DNA from: Caldilineaceae bacterium bin5
GTDB lineage: Bacteria; Chloroflexota; Anaerolineae; Caldilineales; Caldilineaceae
DNA length: 64,000 nucleotides
Direction: 5' to 3'
NCBI GenBank assembly: GCA_002238445.1
Contig: MPML01000012.1
Coordinates: 1-64,000, forward strand
The translations under genes were made by a program, and so were the position numbers. A model generated the notes under the pieces. The model made no database searches. It saw nothing but the letters and a program-made list of their open reading frames with translations, and had not been told where the DNA came from. Of this stretch, positions 18,792-28,076 are shown piece by piece. Position 1 is the stretch's first letter. Each line of letters begins with the position of its first letter.

Positions 18792-19078
18792 GTTCCGTTG
18801 ACATTTTGGGAAGGCTGTTGAGATGTCAGCAAGAACTGAAAGCCTGCAGGCCTGCTAGGGATGTTTCTCGCTTTACTGTTGAAATAGACAAAACCAATTG
18901 ATCCGCGAAGTCACGCGAAGGGGCGCGAAGAACACCTCTTTGTCCGCGGAGGACGCGGAGAACATCATGGGCGTATCGGATTTACCTTGCGCAGTTGCGC
19001 CGCCTTTCGACGATCAGGCGTTTTTTGCACCCGGAAGTCGTAGTTCAGACAAACGTCAACGAGCCCTGATGAATTTTA
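18792..19078. other. Intergenic region with one stray CACGAAG-type repeat unit
   Basis: After the glycosyltransferase there is no gene. Positions 18899-18966 hold GCGAAG and GCGGAG tracts around CTTTGTCCGCGGAGGACG, a diverged single unit of the repeat that fills the composite element at 11216-11895. The remainder up to the mobile element at 19079 shows nothing I can name; GAATTTTA at 19071-19078 is the element's target duplication. Confidence 0.6.
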
Positions 19079-19359
19079 CCATTTTCTGAGCCGCATACAG
19101 TGTGTTTCTTTGCCAACTGTTCATCTTCGCCGCCGTTCAGGCTTTTTGATGGAGCCGTCGTCTGGCAGCCGCCGCGTTGGTGGAACCGCACAGCAGGGAA
19201 GAAGGCGCACGGTGGGTGAGCGATGTTTTTGGACGGGGGCGTTGCGGGGGCGGAGCCCCTGCACAAGGGAGGGCCGAAGGCCCGACCGCGTAACGGCAGG
19301 GGTTAGGGGTCAGGGGTCAGGGGTTAGGGGCGAGGGGTCAGTTGGGGCTGAGTAGCTAT
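19079..19359. mobile_element. MITE-like element, copy with GGGGTCA repeats
   Basis: A 281-bp element. Its left end reads CCATTTTCTGAGCCGC and its right end GGGGCTGAGTAGCTAT. It is flanked by GAATTTTA (19071-19078) and GAATATTA (19360-19367), an 8-bp target duplication with one difference. The centre has the two family hairpins, GGGGC-gga-GCCCC type and GGGCC-gaa-GGCCC. Between the second hairpin and the right end lie several 7-base units of GGGGTCA/GGGGTTA, a slot that differs among copies. No coding capacity. Confidence 0.8.
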
Positions 19360-19422
19360 GAATATTAGGACTTTGACACTGGAGGTGATGATGCTCACAG
19401 CCTAGCTTGGGTGAGCCAGGCT

Positions 19423-20958
19423 TTAGGTCGAACTTTCTGCCTCTTTTGACGCGAATATGGCGGGGAGCCTGACCGGCTTTTCGGGTCCCCATAGGAGCGC
19501 TATCCCCAGAAGCCCCAGTGTTGGCAACCATTCAGTCAGGCGCACCCAATCCAGTTCGCGCAGGTTTTCGGGATCGATATAGGTGACATAGGAGAGGGCA
19601 ATCGCACCGCTGAGCCAGAGCCACGGGAGCGGGACCAGCCATAGTCTTGCTGGCTCATTGTCGGCGGGGGCCAGGAAGGGCAGGAAAGGCATCAGCGTCA
19701 AGAGATACCAAGGGTGAACCGTTGTTGTGAGCAGGAGGTAGCCGCCCACGGGAACGGCCAGCCAGCGCAACGTCGATCTCAAGTCAGTTTGGGTACGGGG
19801 AAACCGCCACCAGATATAAATCAGGAGTAAGAAGAGCAGGAAATATGTGATCTCCTGGGATTGAACCATGGGTTCGCCGATTCCCATGGTCTCGAGCCAG
19901 TTCTGCAACCAAAGAAAAATACCACTGTTGAAATTCCACTGTTTGTTATAGATGCGAAGGGCGCCGAAAAGTCCGCGACCGTCGAGCTCACCGGTCAATC
20001 CCCAGCCGGCCCTCAACGCCGGCGACACGAGCATCGCGAAGGTGAGATAAACATATAGCAGGCGACTGCCCCAATTCCACCGCCACCAGAATACTGGCGC
20101 CAGGATACCGGGGATCAGTTTCGTGAGGGTAGCCAGAGCAAGCAGGGCAGGCGACAAGAGGGCGAAGGCAGGCTTCGCGGAAACCGTGCGAGGATTGTCG
20201 GGCTGCGTTGCCCGACTCGATGATGCAGACATGCTCAGCATTGCGTAGACGGCCAGCATCATCAACATTACCATCAAGGCGTCGACGTGTGCGCCTTGCG
20301 CGGTCTCGACGATTACCAGTGGATTCCAGAGGTAGATGAATAGCCGGTGGGAGGGCAGACCGGCGAGCAGCAGGAGTTTTGAAATAATGAACGCGGTCGC
20401 CAGGTCAAACAGGACTGCGGAGGTCTGAAATGATTGTGGATCGAGCGGGTAGAATTGGGCGATGGCGGCAAAGAACCACTGCGCGGCAGGCATGTAAGGG
20501 CTGGCCATCCAGGCATGATTGGCCTGGGAGCGAAAGGGGACGTCTAACCAGTCCAGCTGCGAGGCGTCAATTGGGAAAGCATATGGACTGACGCCATTGA
20601 CGGTGACGTGTCCATCCCACATATAGCGGAAGACGTCAGATGAAAGGGTGGGGAATGTCTGGAGTAGAAGCCATCTGAAAAGAATTGCTCCCCCCCAGAT
20701 TGCCGCGAGCAGGTAGAATCCTCTGAAACGCGGTCGTGAAGGAGATTCTGCGCGGCCGCGGGCCTGCCACCACTGCTCCAACCAGAATATGGCGCCGGCG
20801 TAGGCTGCGAAGGCCAGGCCAAACCAGGCCAGAAACTCGGCAACTTCGGTCGTTCCCAGGTTGCCGTGACGGAGTTGCATGGAGACCATGCCACCGTAGG
20901 CCGCGAGCGATACGATCAAGAGGGAAAGGGGGATAGACCAGTACCTCAGACCCGCCAT
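19423..20958 (-). CDS. GT-C family membrane glycosyltransferase (mannosyltransferase-like)
   Basis: A 511-residue protein with about ten membrane segments. The loop SSDVFRYMWDGHVTVNGVSP contains the acidic D-x-x-R-Y-x-W-D pattern of polyprenol-phosphate-sugar-dependent transferases of the GT87/DUF2029 and PIG-M-like group. WNPLVIVETAQGAHVDALM and a Trp-rich C-terminal half support this. It probably moves mannose or a similar sugar onto an envelope glycan or lipid. Together with the GT39-like enzyme at 16965, it suggests surface glycosylation, although the two are on opposite strands and separated by a mobile element. It follows the ADP-ribosylglycohydrolase gene with only five bases between, so both are in one operon. 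Confidence 0.8.
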   Translation of the reverse strand: MAGLRYWSIPLSLLIVSLAAYGGMVSMQLRHGNLGTTEVAEFLAWFGLAFAAYAGAIFWLEQWWQARGRAESPSRPRFRGFYLLAAIWGGAILFRWLLLQTFPTLSSDVFRYMWDGHVTVNGVSPYAFPIDASQLDWLDVPFRSQANHAWMASPYMPAAQWFFAAIAQFYPLDPQSFQTSAVLFDLATAFIISKLLLLAGLPSHRLFIYLWNPLVIVETAQGAHVDALMVMLMMLAVYAMLSMSASSSRATQPDNPRTVSAKPAFALLSPALLALATLTKLIPGILAPVFWWRWNWGSRLLYVYLTFAMLVSPALRAGWGLTGELDGRGLFGALRIYNKQWNFNSGIFLWLQNWLETMGIGEPMVQSQEITYFLLFLLLIYIWWRFPRTQTDLRSTLRWLAVPVGGYLLLTTTVHPWYLLTLMPFLPFLAPADNEPARLWLVPLPWLWLSGAIALSYVTYIDPENLRELDWVRLTEWLPTLGLLGIALLWGPEKPVRLPAIFASKEAESST

Positions 20959-20963
20959 CCTTG

Positions 20964-22115
20964 TCAGCGCCCTCGAGTCGGTTGCGTTTCAACTGGAATC
21001 CGGTACACGCCTTGCGAAACGGTCCCACCTGCGTTCGAGATCATCATCTCGGCCAGGACTTGTGTTCGGCGGGCAAATTCTGTGACGGTGTCGTAGCGGG
21101 GCAGATCGCCGGTTATGTCTTCATTGAAATAGACATCGGTGCTGGATACGATTTCCTCGGGGAGGTTGTCGTAGCCGTGGATCAGGCCCAGGAGGCCGGC
21201 GGCGGTTGCCATGGTGTTGTCAGCATCCCAGCCGGCCAAGGCGGCGATTTCGATGGTCCGAAGAATTTCGCCTTCTCCATACAACAGGGCCATGATGGTG
21301 ACGGCAAAGTTGACGCGTGAGGCCCACCACATCGGGTCGGTGTCGTACATATCGCGGATGCGCTGCCGGCTTATGCGCCAGTCGTCAGGGTTTTGCTGGT
21401 GCCAAAGCACGACATTATCGACTATGGGGGCGATGATGGCTTCGTCAGCGGTCTGCCGGCGGGCGGCGTCAATAAGGGCGGGCACGTCGTCGTCAAAGAA
21501 GGCGAGGCTGTACAGGGTCGCGAAAAAGGCGCTGGCCTCCACGGCCGGTCCGCTATTGGTGATGCGTGCGAACCGCTCGGCGTAGGTTGCGCCTGCAAGG
21601 GGCATACCGGGAGCCAACATGCCAAACAGTTCGGTCTGCAGTTGGGCGTCGATGGACCAGGCGCCATCAGGATTGTTGGAGGGGAACCCGGTTTCCGGCG
21701 GCAGCAGGCCCTCATCCATCAGGTCGCGGGCGCGGCGCGTTGATACCCAGATGTCGTGGTTCAGGTGGTCGACCCACTCATCGCGTATCTGTTCGGGGGT
21801 GGGATTGAGTCCATGGGTTTCCAGAATGTGGAGGTCCACCCATTCGACATGCGTGTCGTCATCTGTTGACCATTCGTCAAGCAGCAAGAGAGAAAATGAT
21901 CCTGGAGGCCCGGGATCGTCGATGTACACGCCTTGAAGTTGGAGGCCGGAGTGGTTGGCGAGCATGGTCGCTTTCCAGGCGCCGTAGACCTTGTCAAAGT
22001 AAACGTCGGCGGGAAGGGTCTGGAACGCAGGGGGTGGTTCCGGCCGAGTAAGACCTATGATGAGGACTGCGACAATCCAGCCAGCGGCAGCCAGTGCGAT
22101 CTTGCGTTGATCCAT
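20964..22115 (-). CDS. Membrane-anchored ADP-ribosylglycohydrolase-family protein
   Basis: A 383-residue protein with an N-terminal hydrophobic segment (about 7-22, MDQRKIALAAAGWIVAVLII) that acts as a membrane anchor or uncleaved signal. The rest resembles the ADP-ribosylglycohydrolase fold: DKVYGAWKATMLAN at the first motif, STDDDTHVEWVDL for the first metal-binding acidic motif and GWDADNTMATAAGLLGLIHG for the second. The usual N-terminal Gly-Asp is absent (GAWKATML instead of GxxxGDxxG). The domain would face outside the cytoplasm, so the target may not be a classical ADP-ribosylated protein. It is followed by the glycosyltransferase gene with five bases between. Confidence 0.75.
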   Translation of the reverse strand: MDQRKIALAAAGWIVAVLIIGLTRPEPPPAFQTLPADVYFDKVYGAWKATMLANHSGLQLQGVYIDDPGPPGSFSLLLLDEWSTDDDTHVEWVDLHILETHGLNPTPEQIRDEWVDHLNHDIWVSTRRARDLMDEGLLPPETGFPSNNPDGAWSIDAQLQTELFGMLAPGMPLAGATYAERFARITNSGPAVEASAFFATLYSLAFFDDDVPALIDAARRQTADEAIIAPIVDNVVLWHQQNPDDWRISRQRIRDMYDTDPMWWASRVNFAVTIMALLYGEGEILRTIEIAALAGWDADNTMATAAGLLGLIHGYDNLPEEIVSSTDVYFNEDITGDLPRYDTVTEFARRTQVLAEMMISNAGGTVSQGVYRIPVETQPTRGR

Positions 22116-22382
22116 CGGATAAAGTTTTTCCAGTGCGTGTTTTCGCGGCTTGTTGTGAAGGAAGTATACCTGATGGAAGGGGAGGGGAAAATCCGGAGCG
22201 TGCTCCCAAACAGAAGAAGCAGGCTCATTGTCCGGCCGGCTGCGAGCGTTGCGCGGTTGGGTGGTCGGCAGGCGACATTCTCGCCGCTTCAGAATCGAGG
22301 TTGGCGGGAAGCCGGCAGAGTCAGAGGGAGTTCATACGGCGACATCTGTCGAAATTGGGTTAGCAATGACAGGAAGGAGCTG

Positions 22383-22829
22383 TCAGTTCGACTTGTCCGG
22401 CGCTTGCAGAACAGGGTGAAAGTAAGTGGCGGCAATGGCCAGGACCGCTGCCAGCGCCAGAATGCCAGGCGCGAGCAGCGGGTTGGCGCCGTACAAGGTA
22501 TCCGACAGCAGGACTGAGAAGGATGCGTTGGGGCGGATCTCCTTGGCGAATTCCAAATTATGTTCGACATGTTCAAAGAGACCAAAGAGGCTGCCGAACA
22601 GCATGACGCCCATCACAATTCGCAGCAGCTTCAGAGTCATGCGCCGCGGGCGGAAGAGCACGGCCGCGATCGCGACCGCGCCAATACCACAGAGGACGAA
22701 CGGGATTAGCTGGGGCGGGTCGCCCGTATGTTCCTCCAGCCACAACTCAACAATTGTAAAGACACAACTGATCCCAGCGACTAACAGCAGGAAGGTCCGA
22801 TATCGATTGACCAGGATGTCTGCGTTCAT
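22383..22829 (-). CDS. Small integral membrane protein, last gene of the MacAB-like operon
   Basis: A 148-residue protein with about four hydrophobic segments (FLLLVAGISCVFTIVELW, IPFVLCGIGAVAIAAVLF, LLRIVMGVMLFGSLFGLF and PGILALAAVLAIAATYF) and an acidic/His-rich short loop EHVEHNLEFAKEI. I do not recognise the family. ATG 22829 lies 4 bases after the stop of the helix-hairpin-helix lipoprotein gene, so it is translated with the export operon upstream. It may assist assembly of the transporter or be an unrelated passenger. A 6-bp inverted repeat (TGACAG/CTGTCA, 22367-22385) overlaps the stop and might help termination. Confidence 0.65.
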   Translation of the reverse strand: MNADILVNRYRTFLLLVAGISCVFTIVELWLEEHTGDPPQLIPFVLCGIGAVAIAAVLFRPRRMTLKLLRIVMGVMLFGSLFGLFEHVEHNLEFAKEIRPNASFSVLLSDTLYGANPLLAPGILALAAVLAIAATYFHPVLQAPDKSN

Positions 22830-22833
22830 GGCA

Positions 22834-23400
22834 TTACTCGGTAAGGTAGGATGCAGCCAAATCCAGCTGTTCTTCACTGACGTGCTCGGAGAGCGCAGCT
22901 AGAAAGGCATCGGACGAATCGAATGGGCGCGCTGCCATAAGGGTTTCAGCAGTGGCGTCATCCACACCTGGCATCTGTTTCAGTGTTTCTGCGTCTGAGT
23001 CATTCACTTCAACCGGAACATAGACATAACTCTCATAGTAGGCGACTTGGTCGTCGTCGACATACTTGCCAATTTCGCGGCGAAACTGCTGGATGCTGAC
23101 ATAAGGCTGATACTCGAAGAATTCGCGAACCATTCGACTGCCGAAGTCAGGGATGGTTTCGAGAAGCTGTTCACGCGTCATGTCGTTCAGGTTTATCTTG
23201 TCCAGAACAGCTGCGCTATCAGAGGCGTCGCCTTCCGAGGGCTCGGCTGCTGTCTCCTCAGTTTGCTCTTCTGCAGCCTGCTCTTCCTGAGCGGGCGGGG
23301 AAGATTGTGCGGGCGAATCTATTTGATCACAAGCGCCAAGGACAAGAACAAGTGCGGCTAGTGCCAGATAAAGGGCAACACGCTTTATGGTCGAGTACAT
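22834..23400 (-). CDS. Lipoprotein with two helix-hairpin-helix (ComEA-like) motifs
   Basis: A 188-residue protein. It has a signal peptide with lipobox LGAC (Cys24), a 40-residue Glu/Ala/Gln/Pro-rich linker, then two helix-hairpin-helix repeats: LDKINLNDMTREQLLETIPDFG with QQFRREIG and VEVNDSDAETLKQMPGVDDATAETL with DAFLAALSEHVS. These repeats usually bind DNA backbone (as in ComEA) but also occur as protein-protein modules. Position outside the membrane and downstream of a MacAB-type transporter is unusual. It might bind extracellular DNA or be a structural adaptor. It follows the permease gene by 79 bases. Confidence 0.75.
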   Translation of the reverse strand: MYSTIKRVALYLALAALVLVLGACDQIDSPAQSSPPAQEEQAAEEQTEETAAEPSEGDASDSAAVLDKINLNDMTREQLLETIPDFGSRMVREFFEYQPYVSIQQFRREIGKYVDDDQVAYYESYVYVPVEVNDSDAETLKQMPGVDDATAETLMAARPFDSSDAFLAALSEHVSEEQLDLAASYLTE

Positions 23401-23479
23401 CTATGAAATCTCCTGATTGGAATGGGGGCTTCGGAATTCGAGGCCGGAATAGAGCGATTATTGGTGGTCGTGGACAAGT

Positions 23480-24799
23480 TTACTCTCGTCGAAGAGCAAC
23501 GATGGGATCCAGTTGTGCTGCCTGTGTGGCCGGGTAGTAGCCAAAAAAGATGCCGACGGCAGCGGACGCTCCAAATGCCAGCGGGAGCGAGAGCGGCACC
23601 AGTTCGGTGCGCATGCCGCCCAACTCTCCGAAGACGAAGGAGCCTCCCACGCCAACTATGAGGCCAGCCAGTCCGCCCACCAGGCTGAGCATCACCGCCT
23701 CGAGCAGGAACTGACGCTGCACGTCACGCGGGCGTGCGCCGAGGGCTTGGCGCAGGCCGATCTCGCGCGTTCTTTCGGTCACGCTTACAAGCATAATGTT
23801 CATGATTCCGATACCGCCGACGACGAGCGAAACGGCGGCGACCCAAGCCAGAAGACTGCGGAATGCTGCTGTGGTCGAGGAACGGGCGTCGACAATGTCC
23901 TGCTGTGTTCGCACGCCAAAATTCGGTTCAGCCGGATCTATATTGCGACGCCCGGCAAGCAAGGCAGTAATTTGGGCCATCACGCCTTCCAAGGCGTCGC
24001 CGCCCTCGGCTTTGACAAGGATCATGCGCACTCGATTGCCACCAAAACCGGTTCCACCGAACTTCTTGAAGACTACTGAGGCGGGAATGTAAATGCGGCC
24101 GTCGTTATCGGTCGCGCCGACGACTCCCTGTTCTGCCATCACGCCGATGACGGTGAAGCGCGAGGAGCCAATGCGCACTTGCTGGCCTATGGGATTGGTC
24201 GTGTCAAACATGTCTTCGGCGATGCCGGCGCCGAGAATGGCGACACGTTGGGTGGCATCATTTTCGGCCGCGGTAAAGAAGCGCCCCTGTGCGACTTCAT
24301 AGTCGCGCACCTCGAGGAAATCGGCGGTAACGCCGACGATGGACACACCGGTCATGGTAGAAGCACCGCCCTTTACGTTCTGGGAGGTGCTCTGTTCGAG
24401 AGACACGCCGCTGACATTTTGCAGATTCTGTGAGAGGAACAGGACTTCGTCATAGGTAAATGTGGTGATGTTTCCAGGTCCGCCGCCGCCACCTGGGCCG
24501 CCGCGCACGCCGCCGAAGCTGCGAAACGGCGTTACCATGATTAAGTTTGCGCCAAGCCCGCTTATCTGATCCTCAATTTCGGCTTCGGCGCCGGCGCTGA
24601 CAGCCAGCATAATGATTACGGCGGCGACGCCGATAATAATGCCCAAAGTAGTTAGAAAAGATCGCAGCTTGTTGAGCATGACCCCTTCCCAGGCGACTCG
24701 AAAGGAGTTTGACGGGGTCATTCCATGCAGATCTTTGAATGACTCATCTTCAAGGGTTTGTCGGCCTAACGGCGCAGATCGAATTGAGTCCTGCAGCAT
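23480..24799 (-). CDS. MacB-like ABC transporter permease (FtsX family)
   Basis: A 439-residue type VII-ABC permease. Layout: a first membrane helix (TTLGIIIGVAAVIIMLAVS), a large extracytoplasmic MacB_PCD domain (about 75-315) and three C-terminal helices, with the conserved GGIGIMNIMLVSVTERTREIGLRQALGARPRDV and the C-terminal DPIVALRRE. A Gly-rich insert (GGVRGGPGGGGGPGN) sits in the periplasmic domain. Such permeases use cytoplasmic ATP hydrolysis to drive movement of the outer domain, exporting peptides, toxins or lipoproteins, or signalling. The ATPase gene lies upstream. AGGAAAG precedes ATG 24799. Confidence 0.9.
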   Translation of the reverse strand: MLQDSIRSAPLGRQTLEDESFKDLHGMTPSNSFRVAWEGVMLNKLRSFLTTLGIIIGVAAVIIMLAVSAGAEAEIEDQISGLGANLIMVTPFRSFGGVRGGPGGGGGPGNITTFTYDEVLFLSQNLQNVSGVSLEQSTSQNVKGGASTMTGVSIVGVTADFLEVRDYEVAQGRFFTAAENDATQRVAILGAGIAEDMFDTTNPIGQQVRIGSSRFTVIGVMAEQGVVGATDNDGRIYIPASVVFKKFGGTGFGGNRVRMILVKAEGGDALEGVMAQITALLAGRRNIDPAEPNFGVRTQQDIVDARSSTTAAFRSLLAWVAAVSLVVGGIGIMNIMLVSVTERTREIGLRQALGARPRDVQRQFLLEAVMLSLVGGLAGLIVGVGGSFVFGELGGMRTELVPLSLPLAFGASAAVGIFFGYYPATQAAQLDPIVALRRE

Positions 24800-24877
24800 G
24801 AGATTTTTCTTTCCTGATAGTCGCAGGTTGGCAGGGCTGAATATGAGTCGAAGTGATCAGCCCTATGTCATTTCCAG

Positions 24878-25594
24878 TCAAGCAACAGTAACACGATCGA
24901 TTTCGTATTGCGGGGCGACGACTTTTCCATCCAAAACGTTTACGATCCGTTGCGCCTCGCGTGCCCGTTCTGATTCATGCGTGACCATGACGATGGTTGC
25001 GCCCTGTTGATGTAGACGGTGAAAAATTGCCATTATTTCGGTACTGGAGCTTGTATCAAGATTCCCTGTAGGCTCGTCGGCAAGAATCAGCGACGGGTCG
25101 TTGATCAAGGCTCGCGCAATCGCAACCCGCTGCTGTTGACCGCCGGAGAGCTCGGTCGGAAGGTGATGAATGCGATCGCCCAAACCGACGAGGTCCAGCA
25201 GGTTTGCGGCCCGTTCGCTGCGTTGGTCTTCGCTCCAGTTTTGAAAGCCATTGTACATCATCGGCAGCATAACGTTTTTGCGTGCGCTCAGCCGGGGCAA
25301 CAGATTGTAGGACTGAAAGACGAAACCAATTTTGCGATTGCGCACACCGGCGAGCTGGTCGCGATTTAGCCGGCTGACGTCCTCGCCGTCGAGAATATAG
25401 AGGCCGCTGGTGGCGCGGTCCAAGCAGCCAATAATGTTCATCAGGGTCGACTTTCCTGAACCGGAAGGCCCCATGATGGCAACGAAGTCGCCTCTTTCCA
25501 CCTTCAAGTCCAGTTCCTTCAAGGCATGGACGGCGATGTCACCTTCACCGTAGGTCTTTGAAAGTTTTGTGATCTCGATAACATCGTTGCTCAT
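24878..25594 (-). CDS. MacB/LolD-type ABC transporter ATP-binding protein
   Basis: A 238-residue ATPase with Walker [10 protein letters not shown], signature [15 protein letters not shown], Walker [13 protein letters not shown] and switch His in [12 protein letters not shown]. These features, with [17 protein letters not shown] near the start, place it in the LolD/MacB group that pairs with FtsX-type permeases. It lies between the adaptor (25644-27167) and the permease (23480-24799), in the usual macA-ATPase-permease order but with ATPase and permease as separate genes. Confidence 0.95.
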   Translation of the reverse strand: MSNDVIEITKLSKTYGEGDIAVHALKELDLKVERGDFVAIMGPSGSGKSTLMNIIGCLDRATSGLYILDGEDVSRLNRDQLAGVRNRKIGFVFQSYNLLPRLSARKNVMLPMMYNGFQNWSEDQRSERAANLLDLVGLGDRIHHLPTELSGGQQQRVAIARALINDPSLILADEPTGNLDTSSSTEIMAIFHRLHQQGATIVMVTHESERAREAQRIVNVLDGKVVAPQYEIDRVTVA

Positions 25595-25643
25595 GTCATT
25601 TCCGTCGTTTTGGGTCGGAGTGGAGAGGGATCGTACTTGGAGA

Positions 25644-27167
25644 TCAGTTGGTTCCGACCTGGGCGTCGCCCGTGCTGACTGTCTCGCCTTCTTCGAGGCC
25701 CGAAATAATCTCTGCGTTGACGAAGTTTCTCAAGCCAACCTGGACAGGACGAAATTCCAGCTCGTCGTTTGGTCCCACCACGAAGACGGCGGACTGGCCT
25801 GGGCTGATCTCACGCAGTGCCTGAACCGGTATCAGTAGCGCATCGCGGGTCTCACCGGCGATGATCTCCACTTCGGCGTTCATGCCGAAGAGCAGTGGCG
25901 CTGCGTGCTGCGTCATGTCGATGCTGGCCCAAGCCTGGATGGCGGAGGCGCCGTCGACATCAACCAACGCTGGTTCGACGCGGGTAATCTGGCCGGTATA
26001 TGTGTATTCAGGGAAGGCCTCAAAGACTAATCTGACCGGAAAACCGGGGACGGCGGCGGCAATGTCAAGCTCTTCGATCCAGAAGCGGACCTGGGCGACA
26101 TCGGTGTTTGCCAGGCCAATGATAGGGCCTCCCGTGACCGTGTCGCCCTGCTGGATCAGGACCGAGGTGACGACGCCTGCCATGGGCGCGCGAATTGTGC
26201 CGCCTTCGACCTCGCGCTTCACGTCTTCGGCTGCGAGACGGGCCTGTGCGACGGCCAGCTCAGCTTTTTCGAGCGCCTCGGCGCTCGGTCCGTCCAACAG
26301 GTCTTCCAGAGCGGCGCGATTCTGTTCTACCTTGGCGCGGGCGGCGGCCACGTCCATCTCTTCAGCATTCTGAAGCAGGAGGTTGAGCGTATTCTGGGCC
26401 TGCAGAATGCGGCCTCTTGCCGATTCGACCTGGTCTTCCGACGCGCCGGCGACATTGATATTGTACTGGGCTAAGGCTTTATCGTAGGCGAGCGTCGCTG
26501 TCTGCAGTTCTGCGGCTTGGGTAGTGCTGCCGACATCGTTGCGCCAGGCCACTCGGTCGTATGCTCTCTGGGCCTCGGCACGGGCGATTTCGGCGGCGCT
26601 CAGATCTGCCTGCAGGCTAGTCAGCGTATCTTGCGAGGGACCTGCTTGCAGGTTCTCGAGCGCTTTCTGGGCGCTGAGCAGTTCACTGCGGGCGGCGTTG
26701 ACCTCTTCAGCAGTGGGAGGGGCAACCAAGCGATCATATTCAGCTTGTGCGGCAGCCAGACTGGATTGCGCAGCAGCAAGGTCGGCTCCGCTCACCTCAC
26801 CGGTCAACTCGATGAGGGCGATTTCGGCCAGACGCAGGTTGATCTGGGCCGAAATGAGCTGAGAATTCAGAGTTGAATCGTACTCCAGGGTTGCCAGGAT
26901 TTGATTGACATCCACGTGGTCGCCGACGTGTGCGGCGATGCTGCTGACGATGCCGGTGCTGGGAAATCCTACCTGCGTTTCCTCCCCGGCGAAAAGCGTG
27001 CCGATTCCTCCTGCGGTCAGAACAAGATCGCCGCGACGCACCTGGGCGGTCTGCAATTCGGGCGCGGAGACTTCGGGCTGTTCGGACACGAAATAGGTGT
27101 TGTATCCGTAATAGGCCCCAGTACCGAATACAAGCAGGATCGCCAGACTCAGTAGAATGGTCTTCAT
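25644..27167 (-). CDS. HlyD/MacA-like membrane fusion (adaptor) protein
   Basis: A 507-residue adaptor anchored by an N-terminal helix (MKTILLSLAILLVFGTGAYYG). The barrel-sandwich/biotinyl-lipoyl halves are visible at about 40-100 (GFPSTGIVSSIAAHVGDHVD) and about 340-370 (GGTIRAPMAGVVTSVLIQQGD). They enclose an unusually long coiled coil of about 230 residues rich in Ala, Leu, Gln and Glu, followed by beta-barrel parts. In the MacAB model such proteins form a hexameric tube on the permease. The long hairpin could reach across a thick wall or pair with another envelope component. No outer-membrane channel gene is seen nearby. Confidence 0.9.
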   Translation of the reverse strand: MKTILLSLAILLVFGTGAYYGYNTYFVSEQPEVSAPELQTAQVRRGDLVLTAGGIGTLFAGEETQVGFPSTGIVSSIAAHVGDHVDVNQILATLEYDSTLNSQLISAQINLRLAEIALIELTGEVSGADLAAAQSSLAAAQAEYDRLVAPPTAEEVNAARSELLSAQKALENLQAGPSQDTLTSLQADLSAAEIARAEAQRAYDRVAWRNDVGSTTQAAELQTATLAYDKALAQYNINVAGASEDQVESARGRILQAQNTLNLLLQNAEEMDVAAARAKVEQNRAALEDLLDGPSAEALEKAELAVAQARLAAEDVKREVEGGTIRAPMAGVVTSVLIQQGDTVTGGPIIGLANTDVAQVRFWIEELDIAAAVPGFPVRLVFEAFPEYTYTGQITRVEPALVDVDGASAIQAWASIDMTQHAAPLLFGMNAEVEIIAGETRDALLIPVQALREISPGQSAVFVVGPNDELEFRPVQVGLRNFVNAEIISGLEEGETVSTGDAQVGTN

Positions 27168-27215
27168 CGGTAGTCCCCGTTTGGCTTTACCTGGAGAATG
27201 CCAGCGGCGGCGATT

Positions 27216-27992
27216 TTAGATTGAAGCCTTTGACTGAAGTAGCTCGATGAGCGGGTCCATCAGAAGCGCGAAACGGCCAGCGCCTGCGGGACCGCCTTGG
27301 CCACCACCACGTTGGAAGCCCCCTTCGGGGACCTCAACGCCCAGTTCCTGCAGTCGTTCCGCGCGCTCTTCGGGTGACAGATCCTGCATTTCCTGACGGA
27401 ATGCCGCCCGCTCTTCTTCCGACATATCGGCTAGAGGGCCGCCCTGACCGCCCGGCCCTGCTTGGGCATTCTGGCCATTTTGGCCTGCTTGGCCGCCCTG
27501 ACCGAACTGAGGCAGCTCTATGCCATTGGCCTGGGCCCAGTCGTTCATGTCGGCAAAGGTCAGTTGCATGCTGCCGATCGCTTCGAGCTGTGCTTCCGAG
27601 AGCGCTCCTTCGATTTGGCGTAGTACTGCCTGCCGCTCGGTCTGATTCTGAATGGCGCCGCTTTGAAGCGCCAGCCAGAGGGGCAGCATGGTTGCGGCCT
27701 GCGCGCTATTCACGGCATTATCAGTTTCTTCCAGGCGAAAGATTCCTATGATGAGCTGGTTTGTGGGCGGCAATGCGCCTTCGTAGTTGCTTGCCAGTGC
27801 AGAGGTTGATGCGGAATCTGTCGCCGCACTTTCCTCTTCTTGCGCCTCGTTGCTCGTTGTATTGGCGTCGTCCGCCGCGGCCTCGCTGCTCGTTGTATTG
27901 GCCTCGTCCGCCGCGGCCTCTCTGTTCCGGTTGCAGGAGGATAGCGCAAGAACAGTTACCAAGATGAGTAGGCCTAAGATTGCTCGGTTCAT
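27216..27992 (-). CDS. Lipoprotein of unknown function, first gene of the MacAB-like operon
   Basis: A 258-residue lipoprotein starting at ATG 27992 with AAGGAG close upstream. The signal peptide ends in lipobox LSSC. A direct repeat (EAAADEANTTSS / EAAADDANTTSN, 36 bases per unit at DNA level, around 27858-27925) forms the linker. A helical domain of about 90 residues then begins at LPPTNQLIIGIFRLEETDNAV, followed by a Gly/Gln-rich stretch (GQGGQAGQNGQNAQ), a charged helix (MSEEERAAFRQEMQDLSPEERAERLQ) and a Gly-rich tail. I know no named family. Leading the operon with its own promoter region suggests a partner or substrate-facing role for the exporter. Confidence 0.75.
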   Translation of the reverse strand: MNRAILGLLILVTVLALSSCNRNREAAADEANTTSSEAAADDANTTSNEAQEEESAATDSASTSALASNYEGALPPTNQLIIGIFRLEETDNAVNSAQAATMLPLWLALQSGAIQNQTERQAVLRQIEGALSEAQLEAIGSMQLTFADMNDWAQANGIELPQFGQGGQAGQNGQNAQAGPGGQGGPLADMSEEERAAFRQEMQDLSPEERAERLQELGVEVPEGGFQRGGGQGGPAGAGRFALLMDPLIELLQSKASI

Positions 27993-28076
27993 ACCTTGAC
28001 TCTCCTTCTGCAGACGGTGACGAAGAAAAAGCGGTTCAGATAGCTGCTTCGGGGGTTTTGTCAGTTCTTTGACATA

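Noticed and set aside
18899..18966. Part of the mobile element at 19079
   Set aside because: It lies outside the target duplication (19071-19078), so it is an independent repeat unit.
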